NCBI GenBank assembly: GCA_018699955.1
Contig: JABISG010000147.1
Coordinates: 32,544 to 96,543, forward strand
Length of the DNA: 64,000 bases
Direction of reading: 5' to 3'
From: Planctomycetaceae bacterium
GTDB taxonomy: Bacteria > Planctomycetota > Planctomycetia > Planctomycetales > Planctomycetaceae
In this document: positions 1 to 8,743 of the stretch, piece after piece
Numbering within the stretch: the stretch's first letter is position 1
Layout of the letters: each line of letters starts with the position of its first letter
Made by a program: the position numbers and the translations under genes
Notes under the pieces: model-generated
What the model saw: the letters and a program-made list of their open reading frames with translations, nothing else
What the model was told of the DNA's origin: nothing
The model's database searches: none

Positions 1-35
1 TTTGATAGTTAGAACCACCGTTGGGCGAACCAACA

Positions 36-698
36 ATGTCGAACATTCCGTCCAGACGGGGGAGCGTCGGCGCATTGACAGCGTCAGGAGCCGCTCTCGT
101 GCTGGCCGCATTCGTGTTCACTTCACCTCCTACAGCGATGCTGGATGAGGATGTCATCACATCAGACGACAAGTTGATCATTGAAAGCTCTGTTCTCCTG
201 CTGCTCGCCGATGAACGTCAAAGTTCCGGATGGAGACACAAGTTCGATGCTCTGCTTGATTTCAATACATCGACTGACATTGGTTGGGTATGGTCCACCG
301 GCATCGACTATGATCGTAAAACAGGTTCGATCAATGGCTATCGCATTCCAGATGAAATCGAACGTCATCTGAAGCGTCGCAATCAAAGGTCATGTCGTCT
401 CCGATTTCGGCCTCGTGATAATCGAATCCGTCTTTGCGATCTTGAATCTGAGTTGTTCAACCCACCCGGCCCGCGCACGCGGTTCCCGCGTATGCCGATC
501 ACTGAAATGGTCGAGCGTTTCCCCGGTTGCCGACATTGGGTTCAGGTCAGTCTGCCGGGATATTCGTCCGATGGGACGCAGGCCATAGTGCAACTCCACT
601 TCGGCCCCGACATGCATGGGGCGTTTGCACGGTATTGGTTTCATCGTGTGAATGGTCAATGGCGACTCAAGGCTCAGCAGTGCGTCCATATGAATTAG
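36..698 (+). CDS. exported hypothetical protein
   Basis: The protein has 220 residues and I do not recognise its family. I chose the ATG at 36 over an in-frame TTG at 21. The N-terminus has a few basic residues and then a hydrophobic stretch (about residues 10-30) that looks like a signal peptide or membrane anchor. The rest is mixed, with several Arg-rich segments and a C-terminal part rich in aromatic residues (YWFHRV, then GQWRL) that resembles the last strands of a small beta-rich secreted domain. It stands alone ahead of the tRNA gene. Coding is supported by an open frame with normal composition; the function is unknown. Confidence 0.55.
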   Translation: MSNIPSRRGSVGALTASGAALVLAAFVFTSPPTAMLDEDVITSDDKLIIESSVLLLLADERQSSGWRHKFDALLDFNTSTDIGWVWSTGIDYDRKTGSINGYRIPDEIERHLKRRNQRSCRLRFRPRDNRIRLCDLESELFNPPGPRTRFPRMPITEMVERFPGCRHWVQVSLPGYSSDGTQAIVQLHFGPDMHGAFARYWFHRVNGQWRLKAQQCVHMN

Positions 699-928
699 GC
701 TGCTCGTTCGACAGGCCACAAAGCTGCAGCGTTCGGCATCCCGGCCGAATCCGTTGGAAAACATTGTTGCGCTTCTGAGGCTTGCTCGCGCGGCGTGATT
801 TGGTAGACTTCACCCTCGCCACCGCCTTTCCGGTCAAACGGGGAGGTGGTGACGCGACACCGGACGGGTTTCAGTGGAGCCTGAACGGACATGAAGACAC
901 AGTGAAGTGAGGCAGTAAAACACGATCC

Positions 929-1017
929 GGAGAGATGGCAGAGTGGCCGAATGCGCAGCATTGCTAATGCTGTGTTCGGGTCAAACCGGACCGCGGGTTC
1001 GAATCCCGCTCTCTCCG
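929..1017 (+). tRNA. tRNA-Ser (anticodon GCT)
   Basis: The sequence folds as a type II tRNA. The acceptor stem is GGAGAGA (929-935) with TCTCTCC (1010-1016) and discriminator G1017. The anticodon stem CAGCA/TGCTG encloses the loop TTGCTAA, with anticodon GCT at 963-965. A long variable arm (TGTTCGGGTCAAACCGGACC region) is followed by the T-arm GCGGG-TTCGAAT-CCCGC. The long variable arm and GCT anticodon identify serine. CCA is not encoded. Reads AGC/AGU codons. Confidence 0.97.
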
Positions 1018-1110
1018 CTCGAATTAGGACTTACGGCGATTTGCCGTGAGTCCTTTTTCAATGGGAGTCAATTCATCGCGACAGTTTTTCCGCTCCGGTG
1101 TATCCGTTTG

Positions 1111-1692
1111 TTATGTTGCGTCTTCCGTGTACTCTCTTCCCGGGGACATTTTGAGGAATCCTTCCAACCAATAGGTGCTTCTTGAGGATATAAGCGCACC
1201 CGGGAAAATTGAACCATCGGCAGTCTTACAAGGGAAAATACCAACGTATGAATCAGCGTCCTCTGGTATCGGTGGAAGCGTCCTTTGTGCGTTGTTTTGT
1301 ATGTATGCGATATCGCCACTCACGATTTCACAAAGTGCGATTCCATGCTTTTTCGCATATTCTTCAGCTCCAGATTGGAATGAGGCTGTTGCGATTACGA
1401 ATCCTTTTTGTGCGCCGACCGATTCCTTTTTGGATTTAAGCGTTTGAATCACGTCCCTCTTGATTGGGTTCTTGTGTTTCTTGCATTCACAGACCACGAG
1501 GAATTTCGCACCACCAAACGCGGTGAAGCGAATCGTTACGTCAAATTTGAATTCGCCATCCATTCCCTCGACAGAATCAAGGTGTTCAGCCGAGAATTCA
1601 TCAAGTCTTTCAGCGAACGATTCAAACCATGCCTTCACAGTCAGCTCGAACTCCTCAGGTGTGATTTCGTCGCGACTGGGGAAGTGTTTCAT
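1111..1692 (-). CDS. Mrr-like restriction endonuclease-fold protein
   Basis: The protein has 193 residues. An opening helix (about 11-28) and a catalytic core of the PD-(D/E)XK type are visible: D51 in FDVTIRF, then E69-x-K71 in VVCECKKH, followed by a Q83 helix and a GFVIATASF strand, as in Mrr_cat nucleases. Members cleave DNA, often modified DNA. Here there is no DNA-recognition winged helix and no partner methylase next door, so it is a solitary catalytic domain with a C-terminal extension of about 60 residues of unknown role. It could be a type IV restriction nuclease or a housekeeping or degenerate relative. The fold assignment is fairly sure; the target is not. Confidence 0.7.
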   Translation of the reverse strand: MKHFPSRDEITPEEFELTVKAWFESFAERLDEFSAEHLDSVEGMDGEFKFDVTIRFTAFGGAKFLVVCECKKHKNPIKRDVIQTLKSKKESVGAQKGFVIATASFQSGAEEYAKKHGIALCEIVSGDIAYIQNNAQRTLPPIPEDADSYVGIFPCKTADGSIFPGALISSRSTYWLEGFLKMSPGREYTEDAT

Positions 1693-1730
1693 CGATCAAG
1701 CAAAAAAACTAACTGTGTATCAGCACCAAT

Positions 1731-1758
1731 TCCGAATAACGTGCGGACGTTATTCGGA
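1731..1758. repeat. perfect 12-bp inverted repeat, possible terminator
   Basis: The two arms TCCGAATAACGT and ACGTTATTCGGA are exact complements around a GCGG loop. It lies between the end of the STAS gene and the start of the Mrr-like gene, both on the minus strand. A T-tract of seven lies about 17 bases beyond it in the minus direction, so it may end STAS transcription. An operator for the nuclease gene is an alternative reading. Confidence 0.6.
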
Positions 1759-1888
1759 AACGAATTCGTCGAAATCCGCCGGAGAACGGATGCCTCATCC
1801 GCGCCGACCGAGAACGTAAGTATAGATCGTCGCCGGTCGAATGTCACCGAGGCCGAGCTGCCCCAGGCCGAAGTGCAAGCCACCAGCG

Positions 1889-2221
1889 TTACTCGATGTG
1901 GTCGAGGCCTTCTCGTACGTCGAGCAATGCGTCGAGGTGCGTTGTCTTCAGGACACCCTGCATGTCGTCGGCCGCGTGGTAGATGTGGACCTCGATGCCT
2001 TGCTGTTGCACCGATGCCAGGATTCCGAGTACCCAACTGGAGACGACTCCGACTTCCGCCAGATCGACAACCAGCAGCTGGCAAACGTCCGAGCCGACCA
2101 ACGCGAGCAGTCGGTCCAAGCATTCATCGACGGAACGCGGTTCCGACAAGTGCTTTCCCTGAAAGCCGACAATTGTCAGCGGGCCGGTTTTATAAACGTG
2201 GAAGAATTCTGGGTTTGCCAT
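1889..2221 (-). CDS. STAS-domain protein (anti-anti-sigma-like)
   Basis: The 110-residue protein is a single STAS domain. The ATG at 2221 (MANPEFF) was chosen over 2236 because the domain begins there. It shows beta strands at 14-20 and 48-55 (LLVVDLA), then the VVSSWVLGIL segment at 59-68, which matches the conserved loop holding the phosphorylatable serine in SpoIIAA-like proteins. A KTTHLDALLDV helix at about 92-102 completes the fold. The usual Asp before the serine is replaced by Val, so phospho-regulation is uncertain. STAS proteins act in partner-switching control of sigma factors or kinases. No cognate kinase or phosphatase gene is adjacent. Confidence 0.75.
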   Translation of the reverse strand: MANPEFFHVYKTGPLTIVGFQGKHLSEPRSVDECLDRLLALVGSDVCQLLVVDLAEVGVVSSWVLGILASVQQQGIEVHIYHAADDMQGVLKTTHLDALLDVREGLDHIE

Positions 2222-2664
2222 TTTATCACCTGTCAAACTCGAACCGGTGAGTCATTCGATTGACGATTTTTCTCAGCGCCCTCATCGTCCCGCCTTCGGA
2301 CGACGATCATTCGTATGGTCTTGAGGCGTGTCGCAGACGAAAATGTATCGCCTGAGTCGAGACAGTGGCCCTCACATTTCAGAAAGACGGCCTTGTAAAT
2401 CACGCTTGATCAACAGGAGACGATCGCAAGCAAGGCAGCGCGCGCGAACCCCATTCGGTAACCGATGGGCAGCCAGCAACTCGGCGTGCGAAAGTCCAGC
2501 GTGGAGACGTCGAGTGCTTATTGGTATAACGCAGCTTAGTCCGATTGGATCACTGATACCACCGTTTCGTGGTCGGATTTGCGTCAATTCTGTATCCGGC
2601 GGTATTTTCTGCTCCCGTCTCTAAAATGACTTGAAACCCGACTAGCCTGCTAACACGATCGTCC
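2222..2664. other. intergenic region between STAS gene and uvrA
   Basis: This 443-base stretch separates the divergent STAS gene and uvrA. Short open frames inside it have no credible protein character. It presumably holds both promoters, but I cannot point to convincing -35/-10 boxes. A small hairpin (ACCAC/GTGGT at 2558-2573) is present. Confidence 0.5.
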
Positions 2665-5307
2665 ATGCCGGATTTGAGAAACTCCACCCCAGCGCCGGTT
2701 CTTCCCATCAATGCCGACGAAGCGATCCTCGTCCGCGGAGTGCGGGTGAACAACCTGAAGAATATCGATGTTGATATCCCGCACAATCAACTCGTCGTGC
2801 TGAGTGGAGTCAGCGGCAGCGGAAAGAGTTCATTGGCGTTCGACACGCTGTTTGCCGAAGGACAGCGGCGGTACCTTGAGAGTCTATCGACGTACACGCG
2901 GCAGTTTCTCGATCAATTGGAGCGGCCCGACGTCGATACGATCAGTGGTCTTCCCCCGACCATCAGTATCGATCAAAAAACCGGTTCGGTCCGTCCCCGC
3001 AGCACGCTGGCCACCACCACTCAAATTTATGATTACCTTCGATTGCTGTATGCACGGGCCGGTCAGGCACATTGCCCGCAGTGCGGAGTCGCCGTCTCGC
3101 GGCAAACCTCACAGCAAATCGTCGATCGCATTCTCGAACTCGAAGAGCGGCGGAAAGTGATGATTCTCGCGCCAATGGTGCGCGGACGCAAAGGGCAACA
3201 CAGGGGAGTGTTCGAGAAAATCAGCCGCGAAGGTTTCGTTCGCGCACGTGTGAACAGCGAAGTCATCGATGCCGCCGATCCACCCGAATTGAGTCGCGGC
3301 AAGACACACCATATCGAAGCGGTTGTCGACCGGATAATTATCAAGGAAGGCATTCGTCCGCGATTGCAGGAGTCGGTCGATCTGGCTCTCTCGCACGGGC
3401 AGGGGGCGTGCCTGGTGAGTTTTCGCGACGGAGAAACGTGGCATGATCGACTTTATAGCGAGCGATTTGTCTGCGTCGAGTGTGGGGAAAGTTTTGCCGA
3501 ATTGGAGCCGCGCACATTCAGCTTCAACAGCCCTTACGGTGCATGTCCGGAGTGCGAAGGGCTGGGCAAGGTGCAGGCAGATGACGCCGACGGGAAAACG
3601 AGTGGCGACATCGACGAGCAACAGGTTTGCAAGGAATGCAACGGCAGCCGACTGAACCCGTTTGCGCGGTCCGTCACATTCGGTGGTGTGCGACTGCACG
3701 AATTAACGGCGTTATCGGTCGCCGAGGCAAGCGTAGTGATTGGCAGGATACAGAAAGAGTTGCACGCAAATGCCGAGTACGGTTCACTCACTCCGGAAGG
3801 CAGGTTGGCGGCCGAAAGAACGTTACCGGAAATCGCTTCGAGACTTGGTTTCTTAGAGAAGGTCGGGCTGGAATATCTTTCGCTCGACCGCACGACGCAG
3901 ACACTTTCGGGCGGTGAATTTCAACGGGCGCGGCTTGCGGCCGGGCTTGGCTCCGGTTTAACCGGCGTCTGTTACATTCTGGATGAACCGACCGTCGGCC
4001 TGCATGCCCGCGACAGCGAGCGGCTGATTCTCGTGTTGGAGGAACTGCGCGAGCAGGGGAGCAGCCTCATCGTCGTCGAACACGACGAAGAACTGATGCG
4101 GCGGGCCGACTATCTCATCGACATCGGACCCGGTGCTGGAACGGATGGCGGAGAAGTCGTCGCGGCCGGGACGCCGGACGAAGTCGCCGCACAAGCAGAT
4201 TCGGCGACGGCTCGATTCCTGCGCGATGGTTCGCCGGTGGCTACGGAGGATCGGCGAGCCATTGATCACGAACATGCGTTGTCGATTTACGGTGCGCGGC
4301 TGCACAATCTTCGCGATGTCGACGTAGAGATTCCACTGGGCGCATTGGTCTGCGTTACGGGCGTCAGCGGATCGGGGAAGAGTTCGCTATTCACGCAAAC
4401 GCTTGTTCCCGCTCTGAAATTGGCAGTCGCCGGTAAGCCGATCAGCGGACCGTTTGAGCGTCTGGAAGGCGTCGAGAACTTCACGCGAATTGTGGAGATC
4501 GATCAGAAGCCGATCGGTCGTTCCGGGCGATCAAACGCGGCAACCTACACGGGCCTTTGGAACGAAATCCGCAAGTTGTACGCGCGGACTCGCGATGCCC
4601 GGCTGCGGGGTTACAAGGCCCGTCGATTCAGCTTCAATGCACGCGAGGGGCGTTGTGATCACTGCAAAGGAACGGGAGCCGACCGCATCGAAATGCAGTT
4701 CCTGCCCGATTTGTTCGTCACTTGCCCGGTTTGCAAAGGAGATCGGTTCAACCGACAAACACTTTCCATTCGTTTCGCCGGCATGAATCTGGCCGACGTG
4801 CTGCGGCTGAAAGTCAGCGATGCGTTGCAGCGATTTGAAAACGTACCGAAATTGCATTCGTTGCTTCAAACCCTCGACGATGTGGGCTTGGGATATCTCG
4901 AACTGGGGCAGTCATCGTTGACACTTTCCGGCGGTGAGGCGCAGCGCATCAAACTGGCCGGCGAACTGACGCTGACGGCCCACACGCCCACGCTCGTCTT
5001 GCTCGATGAACCAACCACCGGGCTGCATCCCGTCGAGACGGCACGGCTGATCGCGACGCTGCAACGGCTCGTCGAGCAGGGCAGCAGCGTCGTGGTGATC
5101 GAGCATCAGCTTGATGTCATCGCCGCCGCCGACTGGGTGATCGACATGGGACCCGAAGGCGGAGCCGGCGGCGGCCAATTGGTGGCCGCCGGGACGCCAG
5201 AAGAGATCGCAGCCATCACGGAAGGCCACACCGGAACCGCACTGCGTCGGCATCTTGCGCGGGACGACAAAATTCCGCCGACTAAAACCACATCACCGAC
5301 GTCGTGA
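2665..5307 (+). CDS. uvrA: UvrA-type excinuclease ATPase, compact form
   Basis: UvrA scans DNA for bulky damage and loads UvrB in nucleotide excision repair. At 880 residues it is shorter than the usual 940 or so. Both ABC halves are intact: Walker A at 48-55 and 566-573 (GVSGSGKS), signatures LSGGEFQRAR (414-423) and LSGGEAQRIK (754-763), Walker B with ILDEP (438-442) and LLDEP (779-783). The UvrB-binding region (about 130-250) is present. Zinc cysteines appear as C270/C273, C294/C297 and C664/C667 with C687/C690. The stretch between CPECEGLG and CKECNGS is only about 20 residues instead of roughly 100, so the insertion domain that contacts DNA is largely missing. It may therefore be a second, specialised UvrA paralogue. 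It appears monocistronic. Confidence 0.93.
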   Translation: MPDLRNSTPAPVLPINADEAILVRGVRVNNLKNIDVDIPHNQLVVLSGVSGSGKSSLAFDTLFAEGQRRYLESLSTYTRQFLDQLERPDVDTISGLPPTISIDQKTGSVRPRSTLATTTQIYDYLRLLYARAGQAHCPQCGVAVSRQTSQQIVDRILELEERRKVMILAPMVRGRKGQHRGVFEKISREGFVRARVNSEVIDAADPPELSRGKTHHIEAVVDRIIIKEGIRPRLQESVDLALSHGQGACLVSFRDGETWHDRLYSERFVCVECGESFAELEPRTFSFNSPYGACPECEGLGKVQADDADGKTSGDIDEQQVCKECNGSRLNPFARSVTFGGVRLHELTALSVAEASVVIGRIQKELHANAEYGSLTPEGRLAAERTLPEIASRLGFLEKVGLEYLSLDRTTQTLSGGEFQRARLAAGLGSGLTGVCYILDEPTVGLHARDSERLILVLEELREQGSSLIVVEHDEELMRRADYLIDIGPGAGTDGGEVVAAGTPDEVAAQADSATARFLRDGSPVATEDRRAIDHEHALSIYGARLHNLRDVDVEIPLGALVCVTGVSGSGKSSLFTQTLVPALKLAVAGKPISGPFERLEGVENFTRIVEIDQKPIGRSGRSNAATYTGLWNEIRKLYARTRDARLRGYKARRFSFNAREGRCDHCKGTGADRIEMQFLPDLFVTCPVCKGDRFNRQTLSIRFAGMNLADVLRLKVSDALQRFENVPKLHSLLQTLDDVGLGYLELGQSSLTLSGGEAQRIKLAGELTLTAHTPTLVLLDEPTTGLHPVETARLIATLQRLVEQGSSVVVIEHQLDVIAAADWVIDMGPEGGAGGGQLVAAGTPEEIAAITEGHTGTALRRHLARDDKIPPTKTTSPTS

Positions 5308-5330
5308 TTCGATCAGGAAATCGCCCCTCA

Positions 5331-5357
5331 GTTAACGGGTGCCACTGGCCTGTCGAG
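5331..5357. repeat. partial copy of repeat family A
   Basis: The bases GTTAACGGGTGCCACTGGCC, followed by TGTCGAG, match the left end of the family A palindrome found complete at 22365, 32596 and 37154. Only one arm is kept. It lies between the convergent uvrA and alkyltransferase-like genes. Confidence 0.7.
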
Positions 5358-5400
5358 AATCGACTGGGTGCTCTCGGGATCCACGAACTGGTGACCGGCT

Positions 5401-5769
5401 CTATTCTGCGGCTTCCTCACCGTCCGCTGCGGGTTCCGGTTCTTTCCAGTCCATCAGGTGATCATCCGGTTCCGTCAACGACATGTGGTCGTCTTTGCCA
5501 TCGGCGGCGGAAAGTTCGATGCCCGATTCGGAGAGCATGGTGGCGTGTTCGGAATCGCCTTCGATCAAGCCGTCGTCGTTAATGGCACGCCACCACTGCA
5601 GGTGGGGCCAATCGCGGCGAACGGTTTTCAGGCAGGTCATCATCGTGCGGCCTTTGGTTCCAGCACTAAAGCCGGCACGTCCTGCGATGTCGCTAAATTT
5701 CGCCACTTTGTCGGCTCGTTTCAGTTCCCACAGGACTTCCGCCACTTCTTGTGCTCGCGTGGACACCAT
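5401..5769 (-). CDS. alkyltransferase-like (MGMT DNA-binding-fold) protein
   Basis: The 122-residue protein resembles the DNA-binding domain of O6-alkylguanine alkyltransferases. It shows an N-terminal helix (AEVLWELKRAD), a KFSDIAGRAGF segment at about 24-34 like the 'YGDIA' helix, an arginine-finger-like helix near 40-52, and LQWWRAINDDG at about 57-67, which aligns with the active-site motif PCHRV-hN-DG. The cysteine is replaced by Trp, so it cannot be a methyltransferase. It would instead be an ATL-type lesion sensor that hands alkylated bases to excision repair. The C-terminal 40 residues are acidic and low in complexity. It sits convergent with uvrA, which fits that role. The assignment rests on motif similarity only. 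Confidence 0.6.
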   Translation of the reverse strand: MVSTRAQEVAEVLWELKRADKVAKFSDIAGRAGFSAGTKGRTMMTCLKTVRRDWPHLQWWRAINDDGLIEGDSEHATMLSESGIELSAADGKDDHMSLTEPDDHLMDWKEPEPAADGEEAAE

Positions 5770-6146
5770 AGCCGATACCTCTTTCTCTTCTTGTGAAAAA
5801 CAATTTCGAGTCGCCCGTTAAAACCTTCGTCGCCGACGAATCGTGATCCGATTCAGATCAGTCGTCGCGTAGCCGGTTCACGGCAGATGGCTCTCTGAGG
5901 ATGCAAAAAGTCCCCGTATCAAGCCAAGACGGTCTTCCCGGACAGACAATCAACTTCCCTGTTTCAAAGCCTGAGCATATGGTCGGCGACTCGAAGGGAG
6001 TGCCGGAATTGACATCAACAACTAGTTCAGTTTGCATACCAGTTCAATACCTATAGATTACACCATCGGTGGGGCTGTCACAAGTCCGCGCGCGACCGCT
6101 GGGGCGGTTGAAAAAGTGGATAATTCTCGATTCAAACGGTCTTTTC
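5770..6146. other. intergenic region with a possible promoter
   Basis: There is no gene in these 377 bases between divergent genes. A TTGACA at 6009-6014 and a TATAGAT at 6052-6058 lie upstream of the next plus-strand gene, but their spacing does not make one classical promoter, so this is only a weak indication. An imperfect direct repeat built on AGTTCA is seen at about 6024-6050. Confidence 0.4.
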
Positions 6147-6599
6147 ATGGTAGATGAATTTGCTGGAAACGGTGTGCGATTTCGGTACCCGGAATTGTGG
6201 GAATTGACCGAACAGCAGAACGAAGACGGGGTTGCGATGACCGTTTCCGGTCCCGGGACCAGTTTCTGGACGCTGCAGTTGTTTTTCGATGCTCCCGCGC
6301 CGGAACACGTGATTTCGCAAGCCGTCGAAGCGTTTCGCGGCGAGTACGACGAATTCGACTTTTACCCCGTCAGTGGCGAACTTTGCGGCCGGCCGGCCTC
6401 CGGAGGCGACGTCGAATTCGTCTGTCTGGAATTGATCAACAGCGCATTCCTGCGAGCGTTTCAGACTGAGCGTTTCACGGCATTGGTCCTGTTTCAGGGA
6501 ACCGACACCGAGCTGGAAGAAACCCGCAAGACTCTCGATGCAATCACAGCCAGTCTGCACTGCGACAGTGACGATGGCGGACAATTAGAGGGTTCGTAG
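6147..6599 (+). CDS. hypothetical protein, 150 aa
   Basis: I do not recognise a named family. The ATG at 6147 (MVDEFAGNGV) gives a compact alpha/beta domain. The frame stays open upstream to 6069, but those 26 residues look non-coding. The pattern of a short RFRYPELWELTEQ opening, a TLQLFFDAP strand and a late helix (ELEETRKTLDAITASL at about 122-137) is like PsbP/DUF1795-type domains that measure small proteins of unknown role. There is no signal peptide, so it is probably cytoplasmic. It is followed convergently by the methyltransferase gene. Confidence 0.6.
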   Translation: MVDEFAGNGVRFRYPELWELTEQQNEDGVAMTVSGPGTSFWTLQLFFDAPAPEHVISQAVEAFRGEYDEFDFYPVSGELCGRPASGGDVEFVCLELINSAFLRAFQTERFTALVLFQGTDTELEETRKTLDAITASLHCDSDDGGQLEGS

Positions 6600-6627
6600 T
6601 GACCGCATTCACGCGGTTTCCGTGCAT

Positions 6628-7356
6628 TTATCGACCTGCCCGCAATTGCATTAATTGAAATCGGCCGACGTGAGGTTCCAGCATGCGGTTTCCGTACTCG
6701 TCGTGCAATTCGACATCGAAATTACGGCGGCGAGCGAGTTCGATGAAGGAGGCTGCTGTCTGCCGGCCGGCATCGCCAATCCAGCAGCAACCGCGCTCTT
6801 CGAGCATGACTGCCAACAGATCCAGCAATGGCAGGTGATCGCTGACATCGTATACGACGTCGCACGCCAGAATCACGGGGAAACGCTCCGAAATCGGTTC
6901 TCGCCAATCGAGAACGAGAGCACCGGCTTTGTCGAATCCGTTGGCATGGGCGTTGTGGTGTGCCAGTTGGACGGCGTGCGGCTCGTAATCGCTGAACGTC
7001 ACATCCAACCCGCTGGCTAACCCCGCCAGGCCAACCAGTCCCACGCCGCATCCTAATTCCAGAGTGCGCGTTGCATCGGTCCAATTGGCCGATGCAATCG
7101 CCTCGGCCATCGGTCGAGCAGATGTCCAAAGGTGGGGCCAGTAGGGCGCGTAGTCGTCGTCATCTGGTCGAGAGGCGAGGGTCTCGGGGTCGCTTAGAAA
7201 CTCGTTGGGGTCGGCCGGTAGCGCTAGGGAAAATGTCTGCGAACCGATCACAACCTCGCGGCTCATCCAGCCTCCCGGAATTACCGGAAGTCCACCGGCA
7301 TTCGGGCCGAAGCCCGAATCCGGCAAACGCGAGATATAATCATCCGATCCAGACAC
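6628..7356 (-). CDS. class I SAM-dependent methyltransferase
   Basis: The protein has 242 residues. The SAM-binding motif LELGCGVGLVGL lies at 99-110, the acidic ribose-binding residue is in FSDYE at 121-125, and a LACDVVYD segment at 163-170 matches motif IV of the METTL21/Methyltransf_16 group, which methylates proteins. The region before residue 60 is poorly conserved in look, and an internal ATG at 7266 (MSREVV) is a possible alternative start. The LURP1-like gene lies 51 bases upstream on the same strand, so the two may be co-transcribed. The substrate is unknown; the enzyme class is clear. Confidence 0.8.
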   Translation of the reverse strand: MSGSDDYISRLPDSGFGPNAGGLPVIPGGWMSREVVIGSQTFSLALPADPNEFLSDPETLASRPDDDDYAPYWPHLWTSARPMAEAIASANWTDATRTLELGCGVGLVGLAGLASGLDVTFSDYEPHAVQLAHHNAHANGFDKAGALVLDWREPISERFPVILACDVVYDVSDHLPLLDLLAVMLEERGCCWIGDAGRQTAASFIELARRRNFDVELHDEYGNRMLEPHVGRFQLMQLRAGR

Positions 7357-7407
7357 GATCGAAACTCCCGGTCGCGGCTGGCTTTCACGACTGCACCGCG
7401 ATCGGCG

Positions 7408-7989
7408 TTATTGATTACGGCCCTCAATGGCAACCAACAAGAGTCCGCCCGCGAGAATCAAATAGGGGCTGATGGTCGATTCCGGATAAACCGTGACAGT
7501 CATGCGATGGACGAACAGATTGAAGTGCGTGCGGAACAGCGCCAATTCATTTCCGTCGGCGTCACGCAGCATGAATTTCTGCGGGATCAACTTGCCCAAT
7601 GGGAGAAAGCGACGAACCAACGCCATGCCGGTGCTGTCCTCTTTGATGGTTCCGATTTCACCATCGTTTCCATCCAGCACGATCCACTCGTCCCGAAGAA
7701 TGGACTTCAAACCTTTGCGCTGTAGTGCCCCGATCTTCTTGTCTTTCTTGCTGTCAACCACATCGTAGGCGGCGCTGAAGTCAATCACCTTGCGGGCCTG
7801 GATGATCAACCGCTCCTCGTCCATCGACTCGTCGGTGTAGAGTCGAATGTCCTCCTTCAGCTTGAATGCCTTCTGCTTGCTGAAGCCGATCAGTTTGTCG
7901 TTGGAATCGTAAATGTGAAATTTCGCACCAAGAAACGAGAGGACTTTTCGTCGGATTGTGAACTCAGTGCCGGTTGATCCCGTTGACAT
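7408..7989 (-). CDS. LURP1-related/scramblase-fold protein
   Basis: This 193-residue protein has the repeated beta-hairpin pattern of the LURP-one/phospholipid-scramblase-like (tubby-like) fold: FHIYDSNDKLIGFSKQK near 24-40, WIVLDGNDGEIGTIKED near 101-117 and FMLRDADGNELALFR near 138-152, each with a D-x-N/D-G turn. A single hydrophobic segment closes the protein (about 172-188), so it is probably tail-anchored in the membrane. The function in bacteria is unknown. It lies just upstream of the methyltransferase gene and divergent from the DUF456 gene. Confidence 0.65.
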   Translation of the reverse strand: MSTGSTGTEFTIRRKVLSFLGAKFHIYDSNDKLIGFSKQKAFKLKEDIRLYTDESMDEERLIIQARKVIDFSAAYDVVDSKKDKKIGALQRKGLKSILRDEWIVLDGNDGEIGTIKEDSTGMALVRRFLPLGKLIPQKFMLRDADGNELALFRTHFNLFVHRMTVTVYPESTISPYLILAGGLLLVAIEGRNQ

Positions 7990-8146
7990 CGATCAGGTCT
8001 CCTCGGGGAAGTGTATGAGGGCGTAGGGGAATCGTTTGTTCTCCCGAAGAGGAGAGGATGATGTTACAGTAGCCAATTATCAAGTGAACCGTTCGGTTAA
8101 ATTCCGCCGTGGCCGTCGATTGTCATCTTTGAATTGATTGCCAGAA

Positions 8147-8704
8147 ATGTCTTCAGAAGTGATTTACTGGATTTGGGCGGCACTGTTGGTGCTGTGCGCT
8201 GTGGCGGCTTGGTTCGCAACGCTGTTCTCGTTGCCTGGAAATTGGGTGATGGTGGGGTTGATCATCATCTTCGCGCTCTTCTACCCCGAGGGCGAAGGCC
8301 GCGGAGTTGGTTGGATTGGGGTGGCGGTCGTTGCGGGGCTGGCTGTCGTGGGAGAAGTCATCGAGTTTGCTGCCGGTGCCGCCGGCGCAGCCAAAGAAGG
8401 CGGCAGCCGACGCGGCATGCTGCTGGCCATTCTGGGAACAGTTGTCGGCAGTATCGCGGGCGCAATCATCGGCGTGCCAATTCCCGTTGTCGGCTCCATC
8501 ATTGCGGCAGTTGGCGGCGGTGCGCTCGGCGCGTTTTGCGGTGCCTACCTGGGTGAAACCTGGAAGGGCAAGACATCGGCGGAAAGCCTAGCCGTCAGCA
8601 AGGCCGCTCTCATCGGACGACTGTTAGGGACGATGGCGAAACTGATCGTCGGTGCAGTGATGGTTGTCGTTATTGCGCTGGCGGTGTTCGTCGGTTGGCT
8701 GTAG
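8147..8704 (+). CDS. DUF456 integral membrane protein
   Basis: This 185-residue protein is almost entirely hydrophobic and glycine/alanine-rich. I took the ATG at 8147 (MSSEVIYW) over an in-frame TTG at 8138. Predicted membrane segments lie near residues 5-25, 30-45, 55-75, 90-140 (a long Gly-rich double segment with GTVVGSIAGAIIG) and 160-185. The LFSLPGNW motif after the first segment and the glycine-rich central hairpin are characteristic of DUF456. The role is unknown. It is divergent from the LURP1-like gene and stands alone. Confidence 0.8.
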   Translation: MSSEVIYWIWAALLVLCAVAAWFATLFSLPGNWVMVGLIIIFALFYPEGEGRGVGWIGVAVVAGLAVVGEVIEFAAGAAGAAKEGGSRRGMLLAILGTVVGSIAGAIIGVPIPVVGSIIAAVGGGALGAFCGAYLGETWKGKTSAESLAVSKAALIGRLLGTMAKLIVGAVMVVVIALAVFVGWL

Positions 8705-8743
8705 CACACTGTCAATACACGATTTAACGTAATACGACTGGCT

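Noticed and set aside
1111..2221. Restriction-modification or defence island around the Mrr-like gene
   Set aside because: No methyltransferase, specificity subunit or other defence gene adjoins it; neighbours are a tRNA gene, a STAS gene and uvrA.
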